DNA from: Areca catechu
Taxonomy: Eukaryota; Streptophyta; Magnoliopsida; Arecales; Arecaceae
NCBI GenBank assembly: GCA_021397845.1
Contig: CM038050.1
Span: forward strand, 112,643,891 to 112,707,890
DNA: 64,000 nt
Direction: 5' to 3'
The notes below the pieces were generated by a model. That model had not been told where the DNA came from. It searched no databases and saw only the letters and a list, made by a program, of their open reading frames with translations. Made by a program: the position numbers and the translations under genes. Each line of letters begins with the position of its first letter. Positions within the stretch are counted from its first letter, which is position 1. Of the stretch, positions 44,477-55,474 are shown piece by piece.

Positions 44477-45108
44477 ATGGCAAGAGGAAAGACTCAGATT
44501 GCCTCCATGAGTCGAAGTCGTGCTGCTCCATCCCAAGGGGATGCACCCCCGGCGGAGAATGATATTCCAACACCCACCATTGTGGTGGGACAGCAACAAT
44601 TCGAAGCCCTCCTGAACCAGGTCACTAACCTCATGGCTATGGTTCAAGACTTCTAAACAGAGCCTTCTCGGTGGGAAATCCACCGGTTACCTCCGGACAT
44701 AGCTCACGATCCTTGAGGAAAAGAGCCCCTCGAGAGAGGTTTGCACACCTTTCCCATCATCCTCAGCCCTCACCTGAAGGCCGAAGTTCAAGAATAACTA
44801 GGCCGGCTGATTCCCCGTAGAAAGGAAAAAGGCTTAGGCAAGTCCCTCCACCCTCTTCTGAAAACTCTACTCCTGTGGAGGAGATGTCGAAGCAAGCCCT
44901 TCTCGATTATGATGGGAAATTAAAAGCCATCAAATCAAAAATGGCAAGGATCCGGGAGCAACAGGGTCACAACGCTGCAGCAGTATGTGACCTATGCCCT
45001 CCCTACACTGATCGTATCATGACCGAGATCATTCCCCGACATTTTAGGATCCCCCAAATGGAATACTACGATGGCATGTCCGATCCTTATGATCATTTGA
45101 GCAGCTTC
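44477..45108 (+). pseudogene. gag of E, N-terminal part
   Basis: Starts MARGKTQIASMSRSRAAPSQ, stops at TAA 44654-44656, and resumes with ARIREQQGHN, PRHFRIPQMEYYDGMSDPY and DHLSSF, the start of the capsid domain. F interrupts within that domain. Confidence 0.88.
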
Positions 45109-47485
45109 TGTTGGGTTTGTTGACCAAGGCGGAAACATAGATTTCAAAATTTTTATCTTATGAAATCTATACCAAACCCTTTAGCCCTAGATCTCATTAA
45201 AAAAAATATATATATATATATCATTCATACACATGATTTAAATATATATATATATGTAAGTACTAATCTGTACCGCAATATCCAAAATGCAAATCTCCAC
45301 CAGGTGCCCAAATGTTCACCCTCCAATGGTGATCTACACGGAGAAGAGATGAAGACAACAACTTCTTGATCTTGGATCCTCTTCTTGAATTCTTTTTCAA
45401 GAATTCAATTCTTGGACTTATAGGCTGGAATTTTCTTTCTTGAAAATTCCCTTTCTCCCTTCTTTCCTTTTCTTGATCCTTTCCTCAACTTCAATCCTTG
45501 TAGAAAATTCTTATTTGAAGTGGAAGAAAAATTAAGACAAGTAATGTCTTAATCCAAGAAAGAAAAGAGACCCTTCCTGTTTCTTTCCTTTACCGTTCAA
45601 GACCTTCCGCTTATTCTTGTTTAGGGTCAGAGTTTCGACAGAGGATACCTCTGTAAGGGAAACAATACCCAACAAGAACAAGGGGAAGGAGTATTCTGAA
45701 AAGGAAGAAAGGGAATCTGATCTCGGAATTATCTTACATGAAAACCCCCGAGAACACAACCCTATTTATAGATATCAGAGGGGTGTCTTTTCAAAAACAA
45801 CGCAACCCTCTGCTATCCCAAGAATCACGTTCTTTCTATCCTCACGTGTCTCCTCAGGTTTTTCACGCCTTTCCTGATTTATTTCAAAATTTTTTGATGA
45901 AGAAAAACCTCGGAAGAAACCTCAGAAAAGTCGCAATGTTCTGAGACGGAGTTGCGACCGAAAAGCAACGGATTTCTATTGGCCATCTGATCTTGATCCA
46001 AGGGACTCCAGATGAGAAGCCTAAAGAAAATATTTCCGCCCCCTTCCATCTGGTTTTCACGGTAAAAGAAGTCCCCACGTGCGTGAAGAGGAGTCCACGC
46101 GCGTGGACTCTTCCTTTGGTGCGCGCGCGTGGGAAAGATGGCTTGGGCGGTCTTGGAAAAAGGGTTTAAATTGGTTTTTAATCAATGGGTTCAGCCACGG
46201 GTTAGCCCAGAGTCCCAAAATTTAAATTAGACTCTAATTAGGTTCAATTAGAACCCAACTAAGCCCAATTCAGAACCAAACTGGAATCCAATTCGAATAG
46301 AAGTTGGGTCTGCAACACATGCTAGTGTGTTTGTCCTACAAACATGATTTAATTCTAAATTAAATCCCTCATCGACTCTCTTTTGTGTGTGACCCATTGG
46401 GTACCACATCTAGCCAGCAGTAGGTCCGAGTGCTATTTGACTTAATTCGATTAGATCTCAACTAAGCCGATTTAGGTCAACTCAAGCTAGCTCGACATGG
46501 TCAATTAGAATCTAATTCTAATTAACTGATTTAAATTATCATAATTTTAATCATTTCCCAACAAGACAAGATTGACGTCTAGCAACGTATCATGTCTACC
46601 CAAAAGATGTTGAATTTTGGTGGAATTACTAAAATACCCTTCAGGGGTGAGTTACCGGGCAATTCAGTCCTTTGATCAACTTGCATCCTGAATATAATTA
46701 TTAATATGGATACCTTGTCAAATCTAATTTCATATTCATCCCTAACTCAATCTTTTTAATGATAATTCATTAATGAACTATTAGAAACTACTTCTAATGT
46801 TCATACTTTGATCAAAGATTTCCCGAATCATCATTTGATCGAAATTGGCTGGATGCAATATCCTCTTACTACGGCTGATCAATTCCTTGTTGACCTACTC
46901 ACAACCTTCATATACAATCCACCATATCCAGTATCACCACATGCATAACTCAGTGTTATGATTGAATGTGAGCCAAAATGTGGATTCATGTATATAAGGT
47001 ACCATGGCAGTCTCAGATCAAAGGACCACATGCACTACTCCCACTATGAGAAATATCTATTGACAAACAGATAAGGTTCCATTAGATATTCTCAATCTGG
47101 ATCTATTCAGTGAACTCATTCTCTAATGAGCACTCACATCCTAGTATTAGTGTCAAACACAAGTGACTATGAGATCAGTCACCCTCATACATAGGAAGTG
47201 CTGATCTTTACCAGAAACATTGATCCCCTACTCAATGTCCCATTGACCAGGAATATTTTAGATTAGGGTTTTAAGGCTTTAGGTCTCACTGGTATGATCA
47301 CATCATAACCCTAGAACCATAGCAGTAATCTATGGAGTTCATCATATAATAATTAAGACATAGCGTATGATGAAAATAATGCCTTTATTGAATGATAATG
47401 TCAATACATTGATTTTTGGGATGGAAAAGGAAAAATTCCAATGAAATATAATATTTCGATTGGCCTTTAGGGCATAATCCTTTCA
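45109..47485 (-). repeat. 3' LTR of F (2377 bp)
   Basis: Reverse-strand start TGAAAGGATTATGCCC at 47485, end ...AACCCAACA at 45109. The TATA box CTATAAATAGG is at 45771-45761. Confidence 0.94.
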
Positions 47486-47496
47486 ATCTCCCACTT
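47486..47496 (-). other. Polypurine tract of F
   Basis: AAGTGGGAGAT on the reverse strand, next to the LTR. Confidence 0.88.
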
Positions 47497-47499
47497 GCA

Positions 47500-48839
47500 C
47501 TAAAGCCAATCACCTTTAAATTTTAACCCCATACAATCGAGGTGGCGATCAAACTCTCGCTGTGGTAGAGCCTTAGTGAACGGGTCTGCTATGTTGTTCT
47601 TCGTTTTAACTCTTTTAATGCAGACTTCTTGTCTTTCGACAATCTCTCGAACAAGATGGAAGCGTCTCAGAATGTGCTTTGATTTGTGATGGGCTCTTGG
47701 TTCCTTTGCTTGAGCAACAGCCCCAGTATTATCACAATAAAGTGGTACTGGACCTTCAATCTCGGGAACAATGCCCAACTCTGATATGAACTTCTTCATC
47801 CAGACAGCTTCCTTGGCAGCTTCACTAACAGCAATGTACTATGCCTCAGTTGTTGAGTCAGCTACAGTCTATTGTTTAGAACTCTTCCAACTTACAGCTC
47901 CTCCATTTAGGGTAAAGAGATACCCAGATATAGATTTGCTGTCATCTGGACTAATTTAGGATCAGATCCACCGTATATTAGAAAAATATCCTTAGTCCTT
48001 CTTAAGTACTTAAAAATATTTTTCACAGCCTTCCAGTGATCCTCTCCTGGATCAACCTGAAATCTACTGGCTATACCTAAGGCATATGCCACATCAGGCC
48101 TGGTATATAACATAGCTTATATAATAGACCCTACTGCCGAAGCATAAGGTATAGAATTCATTCTATTTCTTTCTTCAGGTGTCTTAGGAGACATCTTTTT
48201 AGAAAGATGTATGCCATGACCAATAGGTAAGTAACCGCTTTTACTTTCCTCCATGCTAAATCTTTTTAGCACTTGGTCAATGTACCTAGACTGGGATAAA
48301 CCTAGCATCCACTTTGATATATCTCTATAGATCTTTATGCCTAGTATATAAGATGCTTCTCCCAAGTCTTTCACGAAAAACTGTTTAGATAACCACACCT
48401 TGACTAATTATAACATTGGGATATCATTCCCAATGAGTAGTATGTCATCTACATACAGAACCATGAAAACTATAGCACTCCCACTAGTCTTCTTATACAC
48501 ACAAGGTTCATCCTCATTTTTAATAAAATCAAATTCTTTGACTGTCTTATCAAATCGGATGTTCCAACTCCTTGATGCTTGTTTTAATCCATAAATGGAG
48601 TTCTTCAGCCTACATACCTGATTAGGTCTAGTTTCCAAGATAAAACCTTCTGGCTGTGACATATAAACCTTTTCCTCAAGGAAACCATTGAGGAATGCGG
48701 TTTTCACATCCATCTTCCAGATTTCATAATCATGATATGCTGCTATAGCAAGCATGATCTGAATAGATTTGAGCATGGCAACAAGAGAAAATGTTTCATC
48801 ATAATCTATTCCCTGTTTTTGTCTGAAACCCTTAGCCAC
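47500..48839 (-). pseudogene. Reverse transcriptase and RNase H of F
   Basis: Reverse strand: AKGFRQKQGIDYDETFSLVA, AFLNGFLEEKVYM, NSIYGLKQASRSWN, YVDDILLIGND (about 48440), KDLGEASYILG. A TAA at 48114-48116 replaces the Met of IMYAM. The RNase H frame breaks again near 47940, where a short deletion removes the GY(T/S)DSDF block with its first catalytic Asp. After that it reads GYLFTLNGGAVSWKSSKQ with stops, KEPRAHHKSKHILRRFHLV and NNIADPFTKALPQ. Confidence 0.9.
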
Positions 48840-51372
48840 TAATTGGCTTTATACGTTTTGACTTGGCCATCTGCCCCAATCTTTTTCTTATAGACCCATT
48901 TGCATCCAATAGGGTTAACACCCTCTGGTGCATCAACCAAAGTCCAGACTTGGTTGACATACATGGAGTCCATTTCGGATCTCATGACTTCCAGCCATCT
49001 GTCTGAGTCACTACTAATGACAGCATCCGTATAGGTTAGAGGCTCATCATTTTCAATGATTCGGGCTTCATTATTTTCAATAATGAACCCATACCTCTCA
49101 GGTGCATGTCGCATCCTATCAGACCTACGGATAGGAGTGGTGTGTTCAGGTTCTATACTTACTATGTTATGATTTGGTTGAGATGTACCTATTTGTTGAA
49201 CTTCTTCAAGTTCAATATTTCTCCCACTGCCCTTTTGTAGGATGAATTCTTTCTCCATAAAAGTGGCATGCCTACTGACTAAAACCTTTTGTTCAGTAGG
49301 GTGGTAGAACAGATATCCTATACTATCTTTAGGATATCCTACAAATAGACACTTATCTGCTCTAGCATCTAGCTTATGTCCAAAATTTCTTTTGACATAT
49401 GCTGGACATCCCCATATCTTAAGATATTTAAGATTGGGTTTCTTTCCCCTCCATAATTCATATGGAGTGCTAGAAACAGATTTAGATGGTATTCTATTTA
49501 AAATATTAGCCACGATTTCCAAAGAATATCCATAGAAAAAAATAGGTAACTCAGTGAAGCACATCATGGACCGTACCATATCTAACAAAGTACGATTTCT
49601 CCTTTCAGCAACACCATTTAATTGTGGTGTATAAGGAGGAGTCCATTCAGAGATGATCTCCTTTTCTTTAAGGTGATCAAGAAACTCGGTGGATAAGTAT
49701 TCACCTCCTCTATCTGATCGAAGGATCTTAATACTTTTTCCCGTTTGTTTCTCTACCATACTTTGATACTCTAAAAATTTTTCAAAATCTTCGGACTTAT
49801 GTTTCATTAGATACACAAATCCGTACCTTGAAAAATCATCAGTGAATGTGATGAAATATGAATATCCACCCTTGGCCTGAGTTGTCATAGACCCACATAC
49901 ATCTGTGTGTATGAGTCCTAATAACTCAGTTGTCCTTTCATTATGTCCACTAAATGGAGTCTTGGTCATTTTATCCATGTGACATGATTCATAAGTTCCT
50001 AATGATTCATAGTCATAAGGATTAAGGAAATTTTTCTTGTATAATTTGTTAATCCTTTGCTCACTAATGTGTCCAAGATGATAGTGCCAAAGTAAAGTAT
50101 TGTTCACATCATCTCTCTTTCGTTTGTTACTAACATAAAGTATATTGTCATCAGTAGATAGAGTTAAAAGACCATTCCAAAATATGCCATAAAATATTAT
50201 TTCATTAGAAAAACTGATTGAGCAGCCACTGCTCATTACATTCATAGTATAACCTTGTTTAATTAACAAGGGTATAGATATGATGTTTCTAATGACCTTA
50301 GGCATATAATAACAACTTTTCAACTCTAAAATCTTCCCAGAAGGCAGCTTTAATATATAAGTCCCTACAGCTTCTGCTTGGATGGAATCTCCTCCAAGAA
50401 CGTAGAGCTCGAAGTCTCCTTCCTTCAAAACTCTAATGTTCTGCAGTACCTGCAATGATTTGCAGATATGATGACCACAAGCGGTATCCAATACCCAAGA
50501 GTTTGAATTAGAAGAGTCTAATGACAAAATTGCATGTATCTCATACATACCTTTTGGTGCATCATTAGCACCAGGCTTCACACTTGCAAGGTAAACCTTG
50601 CAGTTTCTTTTCCAGTGACCCGACTTGCCACAATGAAAGCAGGTCATTTGTCCGGAGGCCTTCTTTCCTTTCTTTTTCTTGATGCCCCCTTTAGGGTTCA
50701 TCCTCCTCTTGGAACCCTTTTTGCCTATTTTCTTCTTGTTTTTTCCATCCACAAGAAGAAGTGGAGCCTTATTTTTCTTTAAATGGCTCTCTGCCATTTT
50801 CAACATATTCAACAGCTCAGGCAAGGAATAATTAAGTTCGTTCATATGATAATTGAGAACAAACTGTGAAAATGACTCTGGGAGTGACTGCATGATTAAA
50901 TCCTGATTCAACTCTCCATCCATAACAAAACCCATTTGACCTAATCGGGTGATTAGGTCAATAACCTTTAATACATGGTCTTGTACAGATGTTCCTTCTG
51001 TCATCCTTGCACGGAATAACTGCTTAGATATTTCATATCTAGCAGTTCGACTATGTTCTCCATAAAGTTCTTTGAGATTGAGAATTATGGAGTTAGTGTC
51101 CATGCTTGCATGTTGCCTCTGCAACTCATTGGTCATAGAGGCAAGCATTATATACGTTTGACAGTAAGTGAGTCATTTTGCCACATGTTATATATGGTCT
51201 TTTCCTCTTGCAAGGCATCTTCCCCTAATAGTTCCATGGTAGGGGTATCAAGAATATAAGAAAGTCATTCTTGGCTGAGTACTATCTTCAGGTTTCTCAA
51301 CCAATCAACATAGTTTGGTCCAGTCAACTTATTGGCATCAAGAATGCTATGGAGTGAGAGTGAAGAGGCCAT
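48840..51372 (-). pseudogene. gag, protease, integrase and start of reverse transcriptase of F
   Basis: Gag starts at ATG 51372 (MASSLSLHSILDANKLTGPN). TGA at 51267-51265 is codon 36, and an extra TA near 51150 shifts the frame. From 51148 to 48839 the frame is open for 769 codons: capsid, zinc knuckle (CFHCGKSGHWKRNC, about 50600-50645), protease (WVLDTACGHHI; DTA in place of DTG), GAG-pre-integrase (LWHYHLGH), integrase Asp/Asp/Glu (HTDVCGS, RSDRGGEY, AERRNR), linker, and reverse transcriptase start. It ends because one base is missing in GCCAATTAGTGG near 48841 (A has KARLVAKG there). Otherwise close to functional. Confidence 0.92.
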
Positions 51373-51561
51373 TTAATCTACATTAACAAAGAACATTACA
51401 TAAGCAAACAACCAATGTTGACAAAACATAATTAAATTAGGACTTTAACTTAATTATGTCTCCCACTATTTTTTCAAGCATCATAACCCTCCATATGATG
51501 ATCGAGAAAATCCTAATTGGTTTTCTTAGTGGGGTTGAGATCCAAATTCCTTATAAAAGAC

Positions 51562-51860
51562 CTTTGTGTGTACACAACAAATCTTATATAAGTTCAAAGG
51601 TAGGAAAACTCTTTCCAATTGTAACTAATACAATTCTCAACTTATCTTGGCCTCTAAAATATTAATAGCCTTGTGTGTGCACAACAAACTATAACATTTT
51701 AGTTAAGTCAGACCCTTCATTGCTATATAGTGATGATATTAATTATAATACCCTTGTGTGTACACAACAAAGTATTATATTAAATCATGCCATATACTTC
51801 AAATGCACCAAATTAAAATTATGTCAGTCACCATAAGAGGCCTTGTGTGTACACAACAAA
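51562..51860 (-). repeat. Four short hairpin repeats in the F leader
   Basis: CCTTGTGTGTACACAACAAA or near copies at 51562-51581, 51669-51687, 51752-51771 and 51841-51860. TTGTGT pairs with ACACAA inside each unit; the second reads TTGTG...CACAA. Confidence 0.85.
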
Positions 51861-52005
51861 CCTAATATGAATCATAACGTAATAATGACCTGGCATGAAG
51901 GAAGGCCACATGTAGTGAATATTACACTAAGCATATCAATCAATAATTAAGTTAATCTTATCGGCCAGGTAAGTGGGAGAGTGGTGGGAGTCCCCCCGTT
52001 GCTTT

Positions 52006-52033
52006 CCTTAGACACCAATAAGAATCGGCCAGG
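52006..52033 (-). ncRNA. Bulged leader hairpin of F
   Basis: Reverse strand CCTGG ... CTAAGG outer stem, CCGAT/ATTGG inner stem (one G-T pair) with a TCTT loop, and TGT bulge, as in A, B and H. Confidence 0.55.
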
Positions 52034-52233
52034 TCAGTCAACGGAACCAATTAAAAATCACGTCCTCTTTACTGATCATGAACCACTTTTCCTAGACACC
52101 GAATGATCAATTAATCATATTGATTATTTCGCTTTTGGTATATGACACTACAACTTAATATAATTTGAAAGAGGGCTTTATTAAAATAAAGTACATTATA
52201 TATATATAACTAAGCAAATATGTGCCAAGTGTG

Positions 52234-52364
52234 TCATCATACTAGGACAACCATTTATCACATAATGGATCCACCATTATGCCAGGGCAACCTTATTTTA
52301 GTATGATGACTGGAAGGCTAAACATATCTCTATACAAATTAAGGTTTGAGTGAAAACCTTAATT
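52234..52364 (-). ncRNA. F leader hairpin pair, unit 1
   Basis: Hairpin 1: TCATCATACTA (52234-52244) with TAGTATGATGA (52299-52309), 11 perfect pairs. Hairpin 2: AATTAAGGTTT (52337-52347) with AAACCTTAATT (52354-52364), 11 perfect pairs around a 6-nt loop. Confidence 0.75.
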
Positions 52365-52418
52365 AGTGACATACATCAAACATATATGCACAATTAACAC
52401 AAATATGTGATTAGTGTG

Positions 52419-52550
52419 TCATCATTCTAGGACAACCATTTACCACATAATGGATCCACCATTATGCCAGGGTAACCTTATTTCAGAATGATGACTGGAT
52501 TACTAAACATATCTCTACAACAATTAGGGTTTAAGTGAAAACCCTAATTG
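52419..52550 (-). ncRNA. F leader hairpin pair, unit 2
   Basis: Hairpin 1: TCATCATTCT (52419-52428) with AGAATGATGA (52485-52494), 10 pairs. Hairpin 2: CAATTAGGGTTT (52521-52532) with AAACCCTAATTG (52539-52550), 12 pairs. Relative to unit 1 both stems changed on both sides and stayed paired. Confidence 0.75.
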
Positions 52551-52641
52551 GTGACAATACATCAAACACAAACCACATCATATGTAAATTATCTACATAT
52601 GCCTATAAAAATCAGCATATATATTTTAATCTTGATAAGGA

Positions 52642-52654
52642 GGCTCTGATACCA
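52642..52654 (-). other. Primer binding site of F
   Basis: Reverse complement of TGGTATCAGAGCC, one base from the LTR. Confidence 0.94.
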
Positions 52655-52655
52655 A

Positions 52656-55032
52656 TGTTGGGTTTGTTGACCAAGGCGAAAACATAGATTTCAAAATTTT
52701 TATCTTATGAAATCTATACCAAATCCTTTAGCCCTAGATCTCCTTAAAAAAAAAAAAATTAAAATATATATCATTCATATACATGATTTAAATATATGTA
52801 TATGTAAGTACTAACCTGTACTGCAATATCCAAAATGCAAATCTCTACCAGGTGCCCAAATGTTCACCCTCCAATGGTGAACCACACGAAGAAGAGATGA
52901 AGACAACAACTTCTTGATCTTGGATCCTCTTCTTGAATTCTTTTTCAAGGATTCAATTCTTGGACTTATAGGCTGGAATTTTCTTTCTTGAAAATTCCCT
53001 TTCTCCCTTCTTTCATCTTCTTGATGCTTTCCTCAACTTCAATCCTGGTAGAAAATTCTTATTTGAAGTGGAAGAAAAATTAAGACAAGTAATGTCTTAA
53101 TTCAAGAAAGAAAAGAGACCCTTCCAGTTTCTTTCCTTTACCGTTCAAGACCTTCCTCTTATTCTTGTTTAGGGTCAGAGTTTCGACAGAGGATACCTCT
53201 GTAAGGGAAACAATACCCAACAAGAACAAGGGGAAGGAGTATTCTGGAGAGAAAGAAAGGGAATCTGATCTCTGAATTATCTTACATGAAAACCCCCGAG
53301 AACACAACCCTATTTATAGATATCAGAGGGGTGTCTTTTCAAAAACAACGCAATCGTCTGCTATCCCAAGAATCACGTTCTTTCCATCCTCATGCATCCC
53401 CTCAGATTTTTCACACCTTTCCTGATTTATTTCAAGATTTTTCGATGAAGAAAAACCTCGGAAGAAACCTCAAAAATGTCGCGATGTTCTGAGACAGAGT
53501 TGCGACCGAAAAGCAATAGATTTATTCTGGCCATCTGACCTTGATCCAAGGGACTCCAGATGAGATGCCTAAAAAAAAGATTTTCGCCCCTCCCATCTGG
53601 TTTTCACGGTAAAAGAAGTCCCCATGCGCGTGAAGAGGAGTCCACGCGCGTGGACTCTTCCTTTGGTGCGCACGCGTGGGAAAGATGGCTTGGACGGTCT
53701 TGGGAAAAGGGTTTAAATTGATTTTTAATCAATGGGTTCGGCCACGGGTTAGCCCAAAGTCAAAAAATTTAAATTAGACTCTAATTAGGTTCAATTAGAA
53801 CCCAATTAAGCCTAATTCAGAACCAAATTCGAATCCAATTCGAATAGAAGTTGGGTCTGCAACACATGCTAGTGTGTTTGTCCTGCAAACATGATTTAAT
53901 TCTAAATTAAATCCATCATCGACTCTCTTTTGTGTGTGACCCATTGGGTTCCACATCTAGCTAGCAGTAGGTCCGAGTGCTATTTGACTTAATTCGGTTA
54001 GATCTCAACTAAGCCGATTTAGGTCAACTCAAGCTAGGTCGACTTGGTCAATTAGAATCTAATTCTAATTAACTGATTTAAATTATCATACTTTTAATCA
54101 TTTCTCGACATGACAAGATTGACGTCTAGCAACGTATCATGTCTACCCGGAAGATGTGGAATTTTGGTGGAATTACCAAAATACCCTTCAGTGGTGAGTT
54201 ACCGGGCAATTCAGTCCTTTGATCAACTTGCATCCTGAATATGATTATGGATATGGATACCTTGTCAAATCCAATTTCATATTCATCCCTAGCTCAATCA
54301 TTTTAATGATGATTCATTAATGAACTATTAGAAACTACTTCTAATGTTCATACTTTGATCAAAGATTTCCCGAATCATCATTTGATCGAAATTGGCTGGA
54401 TGCAATATCCTCTTACTAGGGCTGATCAATTCCTTGTTGACCTACTCACAACCTTCATATACAATCCACCATATCCAGTATCACCTCATGCATAACTAAA
54501 TGTTATGATTGAGTGTGAACCAAAATGTGGATTCATGTATATAAGGTACCATGGCAGTCTCAGGTCAAAGGACCACATGCACTACTCCCACTATGAGAAA
54601 TATCTATTGACAAGCAGATAAGGTTCCATTAGATATTCTCAATCTGGATCTATTCAGTGAACTCATTCTCTAATGAGCACCCACATCCTAGTATTAGTGT
54701 CAAACACAAGTGACTATGAGATCAGTCACCCTCATACATAGGAAGTGCTGATCTTTACCAGAAACATTGATCCCCTACTTAATGTCCCATTGACCAGGAA
54801 TATTTTAGATTAGGGTTTTAAGGCTTTAGGTCTCATTGGTATGATATCATCATAACCCTAGAACCATAGTCCTAATCTATGGAGTTCATCATATAATAAT
54901 TAAGACACAGCGTATGATGAAAATAATGCCTTTATTGAATGATAATGTCAATACATTGATTTTTGGGATGGAAAAGGAAAAATCCCAACGAAATATAATA
55001 TTTTGATTGGCCTTTAGGGCATAATCCTTTCA
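52656..55032 (-). repeat. LTR shared by F (5' LTR) and F'
   Basis: 2377 bp, same length as the left LTR; TATA box CTATAAATAGG at 53319-53309. It is followed on its right by polypurine tract and RNase H of another F copy, so it also serves as the 3' LTR of F'. Confidence 0.93.
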
Positions 55033-55474
55033 ATCTCCCACTTGCACTAAAGCCAATCGCCTTTAAATTTTAACCCCATACAATCGAGGTGGCGATCAAA
55101 CTCTCACTGTGGTAGAGCCTTAATGAACGGGTCTGCTATGTTGTTCTTCGTTTTAACTCTTTTAATGCAGACTTCTTGTCTTTCGACAATCTCTCGAACA
55201 AGATGGAAGCGTTTCAGAATGTGCTTTGATTTGTGATGGGCTCTTGGTTCCTTTGCTTGAGCAACAGCCCCAGTATTATCACAGTAAAGTGGTACTGGAC
55301 CTTCAATCTCGAGAACAACGCCCAACTCTAATATGAACTTCTTCATCCAGACAGCTTTCTTGGTAGCTTCACTAACAGTAATGTACTCTGCCTCAGTTGT
55401 TGAGTCAGCTACAGTCTGCTGTTTAGAACTCTTCCAACTTATAGCTCTTCCATTTTGGGTAAAGAGATACCCAG
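55033..55474 (-). pseudogene. RNase H remnant of second element F'
   Basis: Polypurine tract and the RNase H end of an F-type element, on the reverse strand: GYLFTQNGRAISWKSSKQ, TTEAEYITVSEATKKAVWMK, YCDNTGAVAQAKEPRAHHKS, NNIADPFIKALPQ. It retains sequence that F has damaged. It ends at GATACCCAG where H begins. The frame's apparent extra N-terminal residues belong to the LTR of H. Confidence 0.9.

Larger units (their letters stand above)
43520..45108 (+). mobile_element. Tat-type Gypsy element E, 5' part
   Basis: 5' LTR, primer site and the first part of gag, then F interrupts at 45108/45109. The rest should lie right of the window beyond F' and H. Gag and primer site resemble D, so the two are related families. 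Confidence 0.88.
51373..52641 (-). other. Untranslated leader of F
   Basis: About 1.27 kb without coding frame but full of structure. From the primer site inward: two tandem units each with two long hairpins (52234-52364, 52419-52550), the bulged hairpin (52006-52033), and four copies of a short hairpin (51562-51860). Confidence 0.8.
45109..55032 (-). mobile_element. Copia LTR retrotransposon F, complete
   Basis: Two LTRs of exactly 2377 bp (45109-47485 and 52656-55032) flank primer site, leader, gag, protease, integrase, reverse transcriptase and RNase H on the reverse strand. LTR copies are close, so it is fairly young. Left flank GCTTC (45104-45108) is not repeated to the right; instead a second F interior follows at 55033, so this is part of a tandem unit. 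Confidence 0.94.

Noticed and set aside
51562..51860. CRISPR-like array
   Set aside because: There are only four short units with unequal spacers in the leader of a plant retrotransposon. No cas genes and no prokaryotic context.
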